From Candidatus Equicola faecalis (GTDB lineage: Bacteria > Bacteroidota > Bacteroidia > Bacteroidales > Bacteroidaceae), in contig JAGHTU010000004.1 of the NCBI GenBank assembly GCA_018065185.1, positions 1 through 60,041 on the forward strand: a stretch of DNA of 60,041 bases, read 5' to 3'. The notes below the pieces were generated by a model, which worked only from the letters and a program-made list of their open reading frames with translations, was not told where the DNA came from and ran no database searches. The translations under genes and the position numbers were made by a program. This document shows positions 17,569 through 26,509 of this stretch, piece by piece (position 1 is the first letter of the stretch; every line of letters starts with the position of its first letter).

Positions 17569-18276
17569 TTATGCATCCAGGATATTATGTGCAGGCAATG
17601 ATGTGTCGGGCAGTGAATAAAAATCGGTGCAGGTGCCTATCAATATATACAGCGACAGCAACACCACAATAATTCCCATGACACGATTTATCAGAATGAT
17701 TGTATGATCGGAAAACCTGTCGCGCAGTTTATCAATAGCAAACGTAAAAGCAAACCACCACAGCAATGCACCTATTATTATCCCCAGAAAACCGACACAC
17801 ACCTCAAACGGATGTTCGGGAACAACAAATGCAAACATTGCAAAAGCTGCTGTGAAAAGAAGGATTATTGCCGGATTGGACAAGGTGACGAGGAATGATG
17901 TCCAACCATTGTACCAATATGTGCCCTTGCCATTCCTTGCACGTTCTTTCTTGTTCTTTGTCGGATTACTGAAATAAGATATTATGCCAAATATGAAGAG
18001 GGTCACTGCTCCGATAATCTTCATCCATTTCATGTTCTCGGCATCTTCTATGAGCGGAGCTACGAAACTCATTCCAAAACCCGTAATCACGGCATAAAAA
18101 AAATCGCTCACGGTGGCACCTATACCAGTGGCGAAGCCATACCAACGCCCTTTGTTCAGTGTCCGTTGTATGCACAAAATACCAATAGGCCCCATCAGGC
18201 ATGATGCCAATACACCGATTGCCATACCCTTGAGCAACAATTCAAAAATACTGACTGAATTATACCATAAATCCAT
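17569..18276 (-). CDS. LysE-family amino-acid exporter
   Basis: A 235-residue inner-membrane protein with about six membrane segments of the LysE/RhtB family, which export amino acids and related molecules. The N-terminal segment GVLASCLMGPIGILCIQRTL carries the family's conserved G-P-G/I pattern. The hydrophilic loop near residue 110 (NPTKNKKERARNGKG) is typical. I start at the ATG at 18276; the open frame continues upstream but into the promoter hairpin. The promoter at 18285-18316 would leave only a few bases of leader. The substrate is unknown. Confidence 0.82.
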   Translation of the reverse strand: MDLWYNSVSIFELLLKGMAIGVLASCLMGPIGILCIQRTLNKGRWYGFATGIGATVSDFFYAVITGFGMSFVAPLIEDAENMKWMKIIGAVTLFIFGIISYFSNPTKNKKERARNGKGTYWYNGWTSFLVTLSNPAIILLFTAAFAMFAFVVPEHPFEVCVGFLGIIIGALLWWFAFTFAIDKLRDRFSDHTIILINRVMGIIVVLLSLYILIGTCTDFYSLPDTSLPAHNILDA

Positions 18277-18284
18277 ACAAATGG

Positions 18285-18316
18285 CAAAATTACTGCAAGA
18301 GGAGAGAAATGCCAAA
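18285..18316 (-). promoter_or_regulatory. Promoter of the LysE-family gene
   Basis: On the minus strand TTTG (18313-18316), 20 bases, TAATTTTG (18285-18292). The predicted start of transcription is only about 2-5 bases before the ATG. Confidence 0.65.
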
Positions 18317-18321
18317 TTTTT

Positions 18322-18352
18322 TTTGTTTTGTTCTCGTCTTGCAGTAATTTTG
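18322..18352 (+). promoter_or_regulatory. Promoter of the C1 peptidase gene
   Basis: TTTG (18322-18325), exactly 19 bases, TAATTTTG (18345-18352). Transcription would begin at or just before the ATG at 18357, so the mRNA may be leaderless. Confidence 0.7.
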
Positions 18353-18356
18353 TCAA

Positions 18357-19553
18357 ATGATGAAAACATTTATATACCTACTTGTTTGCCTCGCAAATAT
18401 TGCATCGGCAAATGCAAAGATTGTAAATCCGGACCGTACAGGCTTCAGGTTCACTGACATTAAAGTCGTAAATGCAACACCCGTAAAGGATCAGCACAAG
18501 TCTGGGACATGCTGGTGCTATGCGACCTGCTCTTTCCTTGAAAACGAAATTTTGCGTAAGACAGGAAAAGAAGTTCATCTGAGCGAAGGTTTTGTGGTCA
18601 ACCACTGCTACATTGACAAAGCCGTGATGAATGTCCGTATGGATGGTAACACCTTTTTCACAGAAGGGGGCGACCCAACAAATGTCGTTCATGTATGGAA
18701 GGACTATGGTATGATGCCACACGAAGCATATACCGGCATGCAGAATGGCGATAGGAAATTCAGTACCCATGAATTGACAGATGCACTTTCAGGCTATCTG
18801 AATGTAATCAACAAGCACCAACTCGGCAAGATTTCACCTTCATGGCAACAAGGCTACAAAGGTATTCTGGAGGCTTTCATGGGTGAGATTCCAAATAAGT
18901 TCATCTATCAGGACAAGGAATACACACCTAAAACATTTGCTGCATCCCTTCAAATAAATCCCGATGACTATCTGAGCATCAGTTCTTTTAATCACCACCC
19001 TTTCTACGAACCATTTATTCTTGAAGTCCCATATAACTGGTTGTGGTATAGCTTCCAAAATATCCCCATTGATGAACTTGTAGAAGTGGTTTATAACGCT
19101 ATTGATAATGGACATACCGTCGCCTGGGTTGCCGATGTCAGCGAAAAGGGCTTCAAATGGTATAACGGTTATGCCATCTTGCCTGAGGAGAAAGACCTGG
19201 AGGACAAGGCGGGCAGTGATATGGAGCATTGGGCAAAGATGAACGATGCTGACCGTGAGAATGCTATCTGGGACATAAAGGGTCCTGTCAAGGAGAAATA
19301 TGTCACTCAGATTGAACGTCAGGAGATGTTTGACAATAAGGAGACGACAAATGACCATGTTATGGTGATTATTGGTACTGCCAAAGATCAGAAAGGCAAC
19401 AGATATTTCAAGGTCCAGAATAGTTGGGATAACAACCAGATTTATGGAGGATTCTTCTATGCAAGCGAAGCATACTTCCGAGCAAAGACTATAAGCATTA
19501 TGATTAACAAGAAAGTCATTCCTTCAAGGATTGCCCAAAAGATGGGACTATAA
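18357..19553 (+). CDS. Exported C1-family cysteine peptidase (bleomycin hydrolase/PepC type)
   Basis: A 398-residue papain-like peptidase of the C1B group. A signal peptide (about 1-20, ending ASANA) sends it to the periplasm or beyond, unlike the cytoplasmic PepC of Firmicutes. The catalytic residues are visible: the oxyanion Gln in VKDQHKSG, the nucleophile in SGTCWCYA (Cys about 52), His in NDHVMVIIG (about 333) and Asn in VQNSWDNN (about 354). The overall size and insertions match the bleomycin hydrolase fold. The start is one of two adjacent ATGs. It probably acts as an aminopeptidase or in protein degradation at the cell surface; partners are unknown. Confidence 0.9.
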   Translation: MMKTFIYLLVCLANIASANAKIVNPDRTGFRFTDIKVVNATPVKDQHKSGTCWCYATCSFLENEILRKTGKEVHLSEGFVVNHCYIDKAVMNVRMDGNTFFTEGGDPTNVVHVWKDYGMMPHEAYTGMQNGDRKFSTHELTDALSGYLNVINKHQLGKISPSWQQGYKGILEAFMGEIPNKFIYQDKEYTPKTFAASLQINPDDYLSISSFNHHPFYEPFILEVPYNWLWYSFQNIPIDELVEVVYNAIDNGHTVAWVADVSEKGFKWYNGYAILPEEKDLEDKAGSDMEHWAKMNDADRENAIWDIKGPVKEKYVTQIERQEMFDNKETTNDHVMVIIGTAKDQKGNRYFKVQNSWDNNQIYGGFFYASEAYFRAKTISIMINKKVIPSRIAQKMGL

Positions 19554-19568
19554 TTGAGAAATTATGCG

Positions 19569-19576
19569 TACCTTTG
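19569..19576 (+). promoter_or_regulatory. -7 box upstream of the endonuclease I gene
   Basis: TACCTTTG fits TAnnTTTG and lies 16 bases after the peptidase stop. Transcription from here would start near 19580, which supports an ATG at 19593 or 19614 rather than an earlier start. Confidence 0.45.
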
Positions 19577-19613
19577 CATAAGATACCCAATTATGGATAA
19601 AACTTATTACAAT

Positions 19614-21317
19614 ATGTTGAAAAGAATATTTACACTCACATTCAGCGTAGCTATATTAGTATGTGCAAATGCACAAGGACCGCATAATACTGGTACATAC
19701 TACAAAAATGCAGATGGCAAGAAAGGTGCAGCACTCAAGACAGCACTGAGCGGGATTATCTCTTCCCACAAGACCATACCATATTCGAGCCTTAATGATT
19801 ATTATTCAAAGACGGATGCAAGGGCCGACGGCAAACTATGGGATATGTATTCAAACATTACCAATTATTCTTTCAGTTCCACTGGCGGAAATTCCAAAGA
19901 AGGAGCAGGCTGGAATAAAGAACACTCCATACCGCAGAGTTGGTTTGGCGAAGCATCACCGATGAAAAGCGATATTATGCATGTCATCCCGACAGACGCA
20001 TACATCAATGGCATGCGCGGCAACTACCCGTTCGGTGAAACGGCTAATCCAAAAAAAACTTCGGCAAACGGATTCTCTAAATGTGGCACTTGCTCTGTAG
20101 AAGGCTATAGTGGAACATGTTTTGAACCAAATGACGAGTATAAAGGCGATTTTGCTCGTATATACTTCTACATGGCAACATGCTATGAAAGCCGAATGAG
20201 TCTATTCACTCAAAGTAATGGAAATTATTGTTTTGACGGAAAACAGTATCCTTCTTTCAGGCCGTGGTTTCTGGAGATGTTGCTGCGATGGGCAAAGAAC
20301 GACCCCATTTCGCAAAAGGAGATTGACCGCAACAAGGCTGTATTTGACTGTCAGGGCAACCGAAACCCATTTGTAGATTATCCCGAACTTGAGCAATACA
20401 TTTGGGGCAACTGCCAAGACAGGGCATTCAGTTATGACAAATATGTAGGACCGGAACCTATCCTCTTGCCTGAGACACCGTATGCTATCGCTGCAACGAA
20501 CATAACTGCAACTTCGTTCACTGCCAATTGGGAATATGCCGACAATTCCAACTCATACACCATCGAACTACGAAAGACACAACAGGGTGCGAGTGAAGAT
20601 ATGACAGTGATGACGGAGACATTTGCAAAATGTGAGGGAGACGGCAACACAGATAACAACGATTGCGACAAATATATGGACAACACAGGTTGGACGGGTG
20701 CCGGCATCTATCCAACAGGTGGTCGTATCAAACTTGCCTCTAGCAAAAAATCCAGTGCTCTAACCTCACCGCTCCTCACAAATCCAAGCGGACATGTCAT
20801 AGTGAAATTTACGGAAATAGCATATAATAACGATGCAACGACTATCACCATTTCCATTGTGAACAGCGATGGACAGGAAGTAGCGAAACAAGATATCCCT
20901 GCCGAGAAAAAAATCACCACACATACAGTTGCTTTCAACGATATAAACACAGATTACAAGGTTTCATTCACGACAGAAAAAGGCGAACGGTACTATCTCT
21001 CTTATATAGAAATCATAGCCGGTGGTGGAGCACAGACCATTATTGAAGAAACGAAAGATATCCATAATTTATCCTACACATTCACGTCTCTTTCTCCTGA
21101 CTACCAATACTCTTATCGTGTGAAAGGAGTGAATAAGGACGGTGAGTCTGACTGGAGCAACAGGATTGATGTGGATTCTACGTTGAAGATTGTCAGCATC
21201 AGCCAGTCTGCGCAAGATGACGGAACGCCACTTTACAACATCGCGGGACAGAAGATGACGCACAAAAAAGGTATCGGCATCCGCAAGGGGAAGAAATATT
21301 TAATTCACAACCCATAA
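19614..21317 (+). CDS. Exported endonuclease I family nuclease with fibronectin-type and C-terminal tail domains
   Basis: The 567-residue protein has a signal peptide (MLKRIFTLTFSVAILVCANA) that fixes the start at 19614; an ATG at 19593 is also in frame. Residues about 25-285 form an endonuclease I (EndA/NucM-like) domain with the beta-beta-alpha-metal core GWNKEHSIPQSWFG (catalytic His about 102) and SDIMHVIPTDAYINGMRGN. A fibronectin type III-like segment follows (about 290-510, split by a jelly-roll-like insertion). The protein ends in the tail LYNIAGQKM...GIRKGKKYLIHNP. It probably degrades extracellular DNA. A similar tail ends the CotH-type protein at 47572. Confidence 0.87.
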   Translation: MLKRIFTLTFSVAILVCANAQGPHNTGTYYKNADGKKGAALKTALSGIISSHKTIPYSSLNDYYSKTDARADGKLWDMYSNITNYSFSSTGGNSKEGAGWNKEHSIPQSWFGEASPMKSDIMHVIPTDAYINGMRGNYPFGETANPKKTSANGFSKCGTCSVEGYSGTCFEPNDEYKGDFARIYFYMATCYESRMSLFTQSNGNYCFDGKQYPSFRPWFLEMLLRWAKNDPISQKEIDRNKAVFDCQGNRNPFVDYPELEQYIWGNCQDRAFSYDKYVGPEPILLPETPYAIAATNITATSFTANWEYADNSNSYTIELRKTQQGASEDMTVMTETFAKCEGDGNTDNNDCDKYMDNTGWTGAGIYPTGGRIKLASSKKSSALTSPLLTNPSGHVIVKFTEIAYNNDATTITISIVNSDGQEVAKQDIPAEKKITTHTVAFNDINTDYKVSFTTEKGERYYLSYIEIIAGGGAQTIIEETKDIHNLSYTFTSLSPDYQYSYRVKGVNKDGESDWSNRIDVDSTLKIVSISQSAQDDGTPLYNIAGQKMTHKKGIGIRKGKKYLIHNP

Positions 21318-21334
21318 CCCAAGATTCATACACT

Positions 21335-22183
21335 ATGAGATTTAGCATCATCATACCTTTTTTTGGTAGTGCGACACAGGACACACAGATGAGCGCCTCA
21401 CTTGAAAAGTGTGTGAAGAGCCTTAACAATGGAAAGTATGAAGACTGCGAGGTGATAATTTCTACAGAAGGCGAATGCCTGAGTTCATCACGCAATGCAG
21501 GAATTGCCAAGGCGAAAGGCGACTATCTCCTTTTCATCGATGCAGATGATTATGTCAGTGACGGATTACTTGCCGTACTCTCCCGCTATATTGACAAATA
21601 CCCTACAACAGATATCATCGAGTTTCCCGTCATCGTTCATGAAGGAGCAAAAGATGAACATCTCATCACTTTCGGAGAGAAACAATACACTGACCTACAG
21701 AACGACTATTGGTTAGGGTGCAAGGCTTACGACCACACCTACGCATGTAACAAAGTGTTCCGCCGCGCGCTGTTCGACACCATCCGTTTCCCCAAGGGCA
21801 GAAAATTTGAAGATGTATATACGTTACCTGAGTTGCTGGAACAGGCAAAGGTGCTTATTACCATTCCTGAGGGGCTTTATCATTATGTCTGGAACAGCAA
21901 TGGGATATGTGCGCATGCTACGGGAAATGACCTATTGCAATTACTTCAACTGCACAATGATGTCATAACGAAATGGGATTTGAGTATCAAGGAGAATTTT
22001 GAAACATATTTTCTTCATCTTATCAACATACAGATTACAGTCTATCGTAAAACCGGTAAGAACATTATCCTTCCTCCCTACCCTATCAGGCACATTCAGG
22101 GCAACTGGAAAATGCGGTTAAAAGCCGCAACGTACCGTACATTTGGAATCAAAACACTTTGCAGATTATGGAAGTTCCTCTAA
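21335..22183 (+). CDS. Glycosyltransferase family 2 protein
   Basis: A 282-residue GT-A-fold glycosyltransferase. It starts RFSIIIPFFGSATQD and has LSSSRNAGIAKAKGDYLLFI followed by DADDYV, the DxD-type nucleotide-sugar/metal motif. It lacks membrane anchors. It probably adds a sugar in surface polysaccharide or LPS synthesis, but neither sugar nor acceptor is predictable. The 3' end overlaps the next glycosyltransferase by 16 bases, and three such genes follow each other. Confidence 0.88.
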   Translation: MRFSIIIPFFGSATQDTQMSASLEKCVKSLNNGKYEDCEVIISTEGECLSSSRNAGIAKAKGDYLLFIDADDYVSDGLLAVLSRYIDKYPTTDIIEFPVIVHEGAKDEHLITFGEKQYTDLQNDYWLGCKAYDHTYACNKVFRRALFDTIRFPKGRKFEDVYTLPELLEQAKVLITIPEGLYHYVWNSNGICAHATGNDLLQLLQLHNDVITKWDLSIKENFETYFLHLINIQITVYRKTGKNIILPPYPIRHIQGNWKMRLKAATYRTFGIKTLCRLWKFL

Positions 22184-23064
22184 TAGCATTTATAATTCCA
22201 GTGTACAACACGCCACAGGGACTGCTTGAAGAATGTCTTGAGAGCATCGCCAAGATAAATGTGGAGAAGGAAATCATCATCGTTGATGATGGCAGCAAAG
22301 CGGCATATACAAATCTTTATGAAGAGAGATATCACATTGTCCACATAGAACATGCCGGGCTTTCTGTTGCCCGCAACTTCGGGTTGCATAAAGCCACAGC
22401 CGACTACATCCAATTCGTTGATGCCGACGATAGGCTCTTGCCAGACATCTATCATCAGATTGCGGATATAGTAAAAAAGGAAAAGCCAGATATATTCTGC
22501 TTCGGATTAAGCAATAATGACACTCTGGAGAAACATACAGGCATAATAAAACACACAAAATACAGAAGTGGGGCTGAATATATGTATCGGCATAACCTGC
22601 ATGGCAGCGCCTGCGGATATCTATTCAGACGCAGCATACTTGGAAATCTAACATTCACACAAGGCATACTGCACGAAGATGAAGAGTTCACACCATTACT
22701 CTTTCTTAACGCCCAAAACGTCTTCAACACTAATCGGATTGCATATTTTTACCGAAAGACGGAGCACTCGATAACACATTCCACAGACGAAACCCACATC
22801 CGTCAACGCCTGAACGATTTCCGTGACATTATCATCCGACTGCAATCGCACTGCACATCTTTACACGATGAAAAACATCGCAGGGCTCTGCAACGGCGCA
22901 TTGCACAACTCAGTATGGACTATATATATAATATAATAAGGAATAGACAACGGACGGAATTGCGCCAGAGAATTGCCGAAATGAAACAACATCATCTCTA
23001 TCCTCTGCCACTACGTTCCTACACATTGAAATACTATATTTTTGCATTATTGACACGATTATGA
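22168..23064 (+). CDS. Glycosyltransferase family 2 protein
   Basis: A second GT2 enzyme, about 298 residues, beginning MEVPLIAFIIPVYNTPQG. It has EIIIVDDGSKAAY, LSVARNFGLHKA and FVDADDRLLPD (the DxD region). The ATG at 22168 is preferred over an upstream in-frame TTG. It overlaps its upstream neighbour by 16 bases and its downstream neighbour by ATGA, so all three transferases are very likely made together. Confidence 0.88.
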   Translation: MEVPLIAFIIPVYNTPQGLLEECLESIAKINVEKEIIIVDDGSKAAYTNLYEERYHIVHIEHAGLSVARNFGLHKATADYIQFVDADDRLLPDIYHQIADIVKKEKPDIFCFGLSNNDTLEKHTGIIKHTKYRSGAEYMYRHNLHGSACGYLFRRSILGNLTFTQGILHEDEEFTPLLFLNAQNVFNTNRIAYFYRKTEHSITHSTDETHIRQRLNDFRDIIIRLQSHCTSLHDEKHRRALQRRIAQLSMDYIYNIIRNRQRTELRQRIAEMKQHHLYPLPLRSYTLKYYIFALLTRL

Positions 23065-24149
23065 AAATACTTTTACTCGGTGAATACAGCAATGTACACA
23101 ACACATTATCCGAAGGATTGAGACAACTAGGACATGACGTTACGCTCATCTCAAATGGTGATTTTTGGAAAGACTACCCACGCGACATCGACCTGCAGCG
23201 CACATACGGTCATTTCGGAGGACTGCGTTATTACATAAAGGCATGGTGGCTGTTGCACCGGATGCGCGACTACGATATCGTGCAATTCATCAACCCGATG
23301 TTCCTTGAACTGAGGGCGGAACGTATATTCCGTTTCTTCCGCTATTTGCGTCGGCACAACAGGAAGTTGGTGCTTGGGGCTTTCGGCATGGACTACTACT
23401 GGGTGCATGAGTGCGTCAGGAACAAACCACTGCGATATTCCGACTTCACCATTGCAGGAAAACTACGTGAAGATGTGGCTGCACAGAAATATCTCCGCGA
23501 ATGGATGGGAACAATAAAGGAAAGCCTGAACATTGACATTGCTATGGGATGCGACAAGATAATAACGGGACTCTATGAATATGATGTCTGTTACAGACCT
23601 AATTATCCCAACAAGACCACGTTCATACCTTATCCGATTAAGGTAGAACAGAGCAACATATCACTTGAAACACCGGAGAAGATACGCTTCTTCATCGGCA
23701 TCAGCAAGGACCGTAGCGAATATAAAGGTACTGACATAATGCTGCGCGCGCTTCTTCATCTAAAAGAGAACTATCCTGATGATGTGGAACTAATGAAAGC
23801 AGAAGGAGTTCCTTTCAAGCAGTACGAGACCATGATGAACAACTGCGATGTAGTGCTTGACCAACTATATTCCTACACTCCAGCCATGAACGGGCTTCTG
23901 GCAATGAGCAAAGGCAAGGTGCTCGTGGGTGGCGGTGAAGAAGAAGGTTACGAGATTCTCGGTGAGAAAGAACTGCGCCCGATAATCAATGTGCTACCTG
24001 ACGAACAAGATGTGTATTCAAAACTCGAAGATCTGGTAAAGCATAAAGAAAGGATACCGACCCTGAAAGCTCAGTCAATGGAATACATACGCCGTCATCA
24101 CGACCATCTAAAAGTAGCGAAACAATATGTTGAATGTTACACAAATTGA
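23061..24149 (+). CDS. Glycosyltransferase, GT4-like (GT-B fold)
   Basis: A 362-residue protein with an N-terminal Rossmann half (MKILLLGEYSNVHNTLSEGL) and a C-terminal half with the GT4 pattern: IRFFIGISKDRSEYKGTDIM, then MNNCDVVLDQLYSYTPAMNG, and GGEEEGYEILG in the nucleotide-sugar-binding region. The EX7E glutamates of GT4 are not clearly aligned, so the family call is moderate. The start overlaps the preceding stop (ATGA). The gene closes the glycosyltransferase run; a dispersed repeat and the rpsA terminator follow. Confidence 0.78.
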   Translation: MKILLLGEYSNVHNTLSEGLRQLGHDVTLISNGDFWKDYPRDIDLQRTYGHFGGLRYYIKAWWLLHRMRDYDIVQFINPMFLELRAERIFRFFRYLRRHNRKLVLGAFGMDYYWVHECVRNKPLRYSDFTIAGKLREDVAAQKYLREWMGTIKESLNIDIAMGCDKIITGLYEYDVCYRPNYPNKTTFIPYPIKVEQSNISLETPEKIRFFIGISKDRSEYKGTDIMLRALLHLKENYPDDVELMKAEGVPFKQYETMMNNCDVVLDQLYSYTPAMNGLLAMSKGKVLVGGGEEEGYEILGEKELRPIINVLPDEQDVYSKLEDLVKHKERIPTLKAQSMEYIRRHHDHLKVAKQYVECYTN

Positions 24150-24189
24150 TAACAGACAACAGTAATACCCCCCTGAGACACTTTGCAAC

Positions 24190-24383
24190 CATATAAAAGT
24201 TGCCTCTGACCATACTACACCTCGATGCCGAGCGACCGAAGCCTCGGTGTCAACCCAACGGAGCCTATAAATGATCGCGATCATTCACCCAAATGATCAC
24301 GATGATTTGCCCAAATGATCACGATGATTTGCCCAAATGATCACGATGATTTGTAGGTAACGAGCGGAAGAGGGCGAGGCATT
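24190..24383 (-). repeat. Dispersed intergenic repeat, copy 2, with four 22-bp tandem units
   Basis: Read on the minus strand this segment follows copy 1 (8851-9040) from end to end. It shares TGCCTCGCC, CGCTCGTT and CCTACAAATCATCG, four 22-bp units (about 24269-24355) with core AAATCATCGTGATCATTTG, then GAGGCTTCGGTCGCTCGGC and CTTTTATA. The units differ from copy 1 mainly at one or two positions each. It makes up most of the 24150-24487 gap. Confidence 0.75.
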
Positions 24384-24433
24384 TATGGGAACAGCCCCCC
24401 ACAAAATGGGTTTTAATCAAGTCTAAAGACAAC

Positions 24434-24469
24434 AAAAAAGGCTTTGGGTTTCTTCCCAAAGCCTTTTTA
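24434..24469. terminator. Terminator of rpsA, probably bidirectional
   Basis: A 14-bp stem (AAAAAGGCTTTGGG against CCCAAAGCCTTTTT) with a 6-base loop lies 19 bases after the rpsA stop. T-runs on both strands fit it ending both rpsA and the glycosyltransferase transcript. Confidence 0.88.
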
Positions 24470-24487
24470 CTTATAGTGATGCTGCAC

Positions 24488-26308
24488 TTATTCTGCGGCC
24501 TTATCTTCTGCTTTTGGAGCAGGAGCTTTTTTCTCTGCTTCCATCTGTGCCTTGAGCTGTGCCAAAGCATCAATGTCACCAAGAGTAGTGCTTGCAGCCT
24601 GATTCTGGATTGTAGGAGTAGCCTCTTTCTTTGCTGGCTTACGTGGAGCTTTCTTCTCAGTCTCCTTCTCCTCTTCGAAAGTGCGGGAGTGAGAGAGAAT
24701 GATACGCTTTGAATCCTTGTTGAACTCTATCACCTTGAATGGCAATACATCACCCTTTACAGGAGTTGTACCATCTTCCTTTACAAGATGCTTAGGAGTG
24801 GAGAAACCTTCAACATTTTCTTCCAAAGTGATGACAGCACCCTTGTCCATGATTTCCTTAATAGTACCCTCATGTACACTTCCTACGGTATAGAGAGCCT
24901 CATACTTATTCCAAGGATTCTCCTCAAGCTGCTTGTGACCGAGACTCAAACGGCGATTCTCCTTATCTATCTCAAGTACGATAACATCAATAGGAGCTGC
25001 TACCTGTGTAAACTCTGCTGGATGTTTAACCTTCTTTGTCCAACTCAGGTCGCTGATATGAATCAAACCGTCAACACCTTCTTCAAGTTCAACAAATACC
25101 CCAAAGTTAGTAAAGTTGCGAACCTTTGCTGTATGCTTGCTACCGACAGGATATTTAGTATCAATATTCTCCCATGGATCTGGCTTGAGCTGCTTGATAC
25201 CCAAACTCATCTTGCGCTCCTCAAGGTCAAGAGTCAAGATAACTGCCTCTACCTCATCACCGACCTTCAGGAAGTCCTGTGCTGAACGCAGATGCTGGCT
25301 CCATGACATTTCTGAAACATGGATAAGCCCCTCTACACCAGGAGCAATCTCAACGAATGCACCATAGTCAGCCATTACGACAACCTTACCAGTCACCTTA
25401 TCGCCAACCTTAATGTTCGGGTCAATAGCATCCCAAGGATGAGGAGTAAGCTGCTTCAAACCGAGAGCAATACGCTTCTTCTCATTATCAAAGTCAATGA
25501 TAACAACATTGATCTTCTCATCAAGAGTAACTATCTCATGCGGATCACTTACACGACCCCATGACAGGTCAGTAATATGGATGAGTCCGTCCACACCACC
25601 GAGGTCAACGAATACACCATAACTTGTGATATTCTTTACGACGCCTTCAAGCACCTGACCTTTTTCAAGACGTGAGATAATCTCTTTCTTCTGTGCCTCA
25701 ATCTCAGCCTCAATAAGAGCCTTGTGAGAAACAACAACATTCTTGAACTCCTGATTGATCTTTACAATCTTGAACTCCATTGTCTTGCCCACAAACTGGT
25801 CATAATCACGGATTGGATGAACGTCAATCTGGCTACCTGGCAAGAATGCCTCAATGCCGAATACATCAACAATCATACCACCCTTAGTGCGGCACTTGAT
25901 AAATCCGTTGATAATCTCTTCATTGTCGAGAGCCTCATTGACACGGTCCCAACTCTTGCTTGCGCGTGCCTTCTTGTGTGAGAGGATGAGTTGACCTTTC
26001 TTGTCTTCTTGATTTTCTACGTAAACTTCAACCTTATCACCGACCTTCAAGTCAGGATTATAGCGGAACTCACTGATAGGGATAATACCATCGCTCTTGT
26101 AGCCGATGTTCACCACAGCTTCACGCTTGTTGAGTGCGATGACTGTACCCTCTACTACCTGATGTTCCGTCACTTTGTTCAGAGTCTCATCGTATGCCTT
26201 TTCAAGGTCTTCATGGCTCTGATCTGTCACTGTACTACCTGCCTCAAAAGCATCCCAATCGAAGCCCTCAAGTGGCTGTACATTCTGTAAATCTTTAATG
26301 TTAGACAT
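24488..26308 (-). CDS. rpsA: 30S ribosomal protein S1
   Basis: A 606-residue RNA-binding protein with six S1 (OB-fold) repeats, for example VEGTVIALNKREAVVNIGYK, LEGVVKNITSYGVFVDLGGV and GKVVVMADYGAFVEIAPGVE, each followed by GLIHVS/D-type segments. The N-terminal tail is acidic and the C-terminal tail is Lys/Ala/Glu-rich. S1 helps ribosomes bind and unfold mRNA; in Bacteroidetes, where Shine-Dalgarno sites are weak, it is thought to matter for AT-rich leaders. It is transcribed alone from a consensus promoter with a leader of about 90 bases. Confidence 0.97.
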   Translation of the reverse strand: MSNIKDLQNVQPLEGFDWDAFEAGSTVTDQSHEDLEKAYDETLNKVTEHQVVEGTVIALNKREAVVNIGYKSDGIIPISEFRYNPDLKVGDKVEVYVENQEDKKGQLILSHKKARASKSWDRVNEALDNEEIINGFIKCRTKGGMIVDVFGIEAFLPGSQIDVHPIRDYDQFVGKTMEFKIVKINQEFKNVVVSHKALIEAEIEAQKKEIISRLEKGQVLEGVVKNITSYGVFVDLGGVDGLIHITDLSWGRVSDPHEIVTLDEKINVVIIDFDNEKKRIALGLKQLTPHPWDAIDPNIKVGDKVTGKVVVMADYGAFVEIAPGVEGLIHVSEMSWSQHLRSAQDFLKVGDEVEAVILTLDLEERKMSLGIKQLKPDPWENIDTKYPVGSKHTAKVRNFTNFGVFVELEEGVDGLIHISDLSWTKKVKHPAEFTQVAAPIDVIVLEIDKENRRLSLGHKQLEENPWNKYEALYTVGSVHEGTIKEIMDKGAVITLEENVEGFSTPKHLVKEDGTTPVKGDVLPFKVIEFNKDSKRIILSHSRTFEEEKETEKKAPRKPAKKEATPTIQNQAASTTLGDIDALAQLKAQMEAEKKAPAPKAEDKAAE

Positions 26309-26401
26309 AATGTTAATTAATAATTGTTTGTTAATTTAATAACGTTTGACTTTATATTGAGTAAAAAATCACTTCGCAATACCTATCGGTACAGCGGGGA
26401 G

Positions 26402-26432
26402 CAAAGGTACGAAACTTTATCTATCTGGCAAA
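26402..26432 (-). promoter_or_regulatory. rpsA promoter
   Basis: On the minus strand TTTG (26429-26432), exactly 19 bases, TACCTTTG (26402-26409): a full match to the Bacteroidetes consensus, fitting a highly expressed gene. Transcription should start near 26398. Confidence 0.8.
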
Positions 26433-26509
26433 CAGTTTACAGATTTTTTACTAATATTGCATCTGTATTTTAGATTATTGCGATAAAACAACCTTAAAAA
26501 ATATCAGTG

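Larger units (their letters stand above)
18281..18356. repeat. Inverted repeat carrying mirror-image divergent promoters
   Basis: The arms are about 24 bases: TGGCAAAATTACTGCAAGAG at 18282 on the left, and at right a stretch whose reverse complement reads TGACAAAATTACTGCAAGAC. They differ at only two positions and enclose about 25 bases. The arms contain the -7 boxes of the two divergent genes. Confidence 0.75.
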
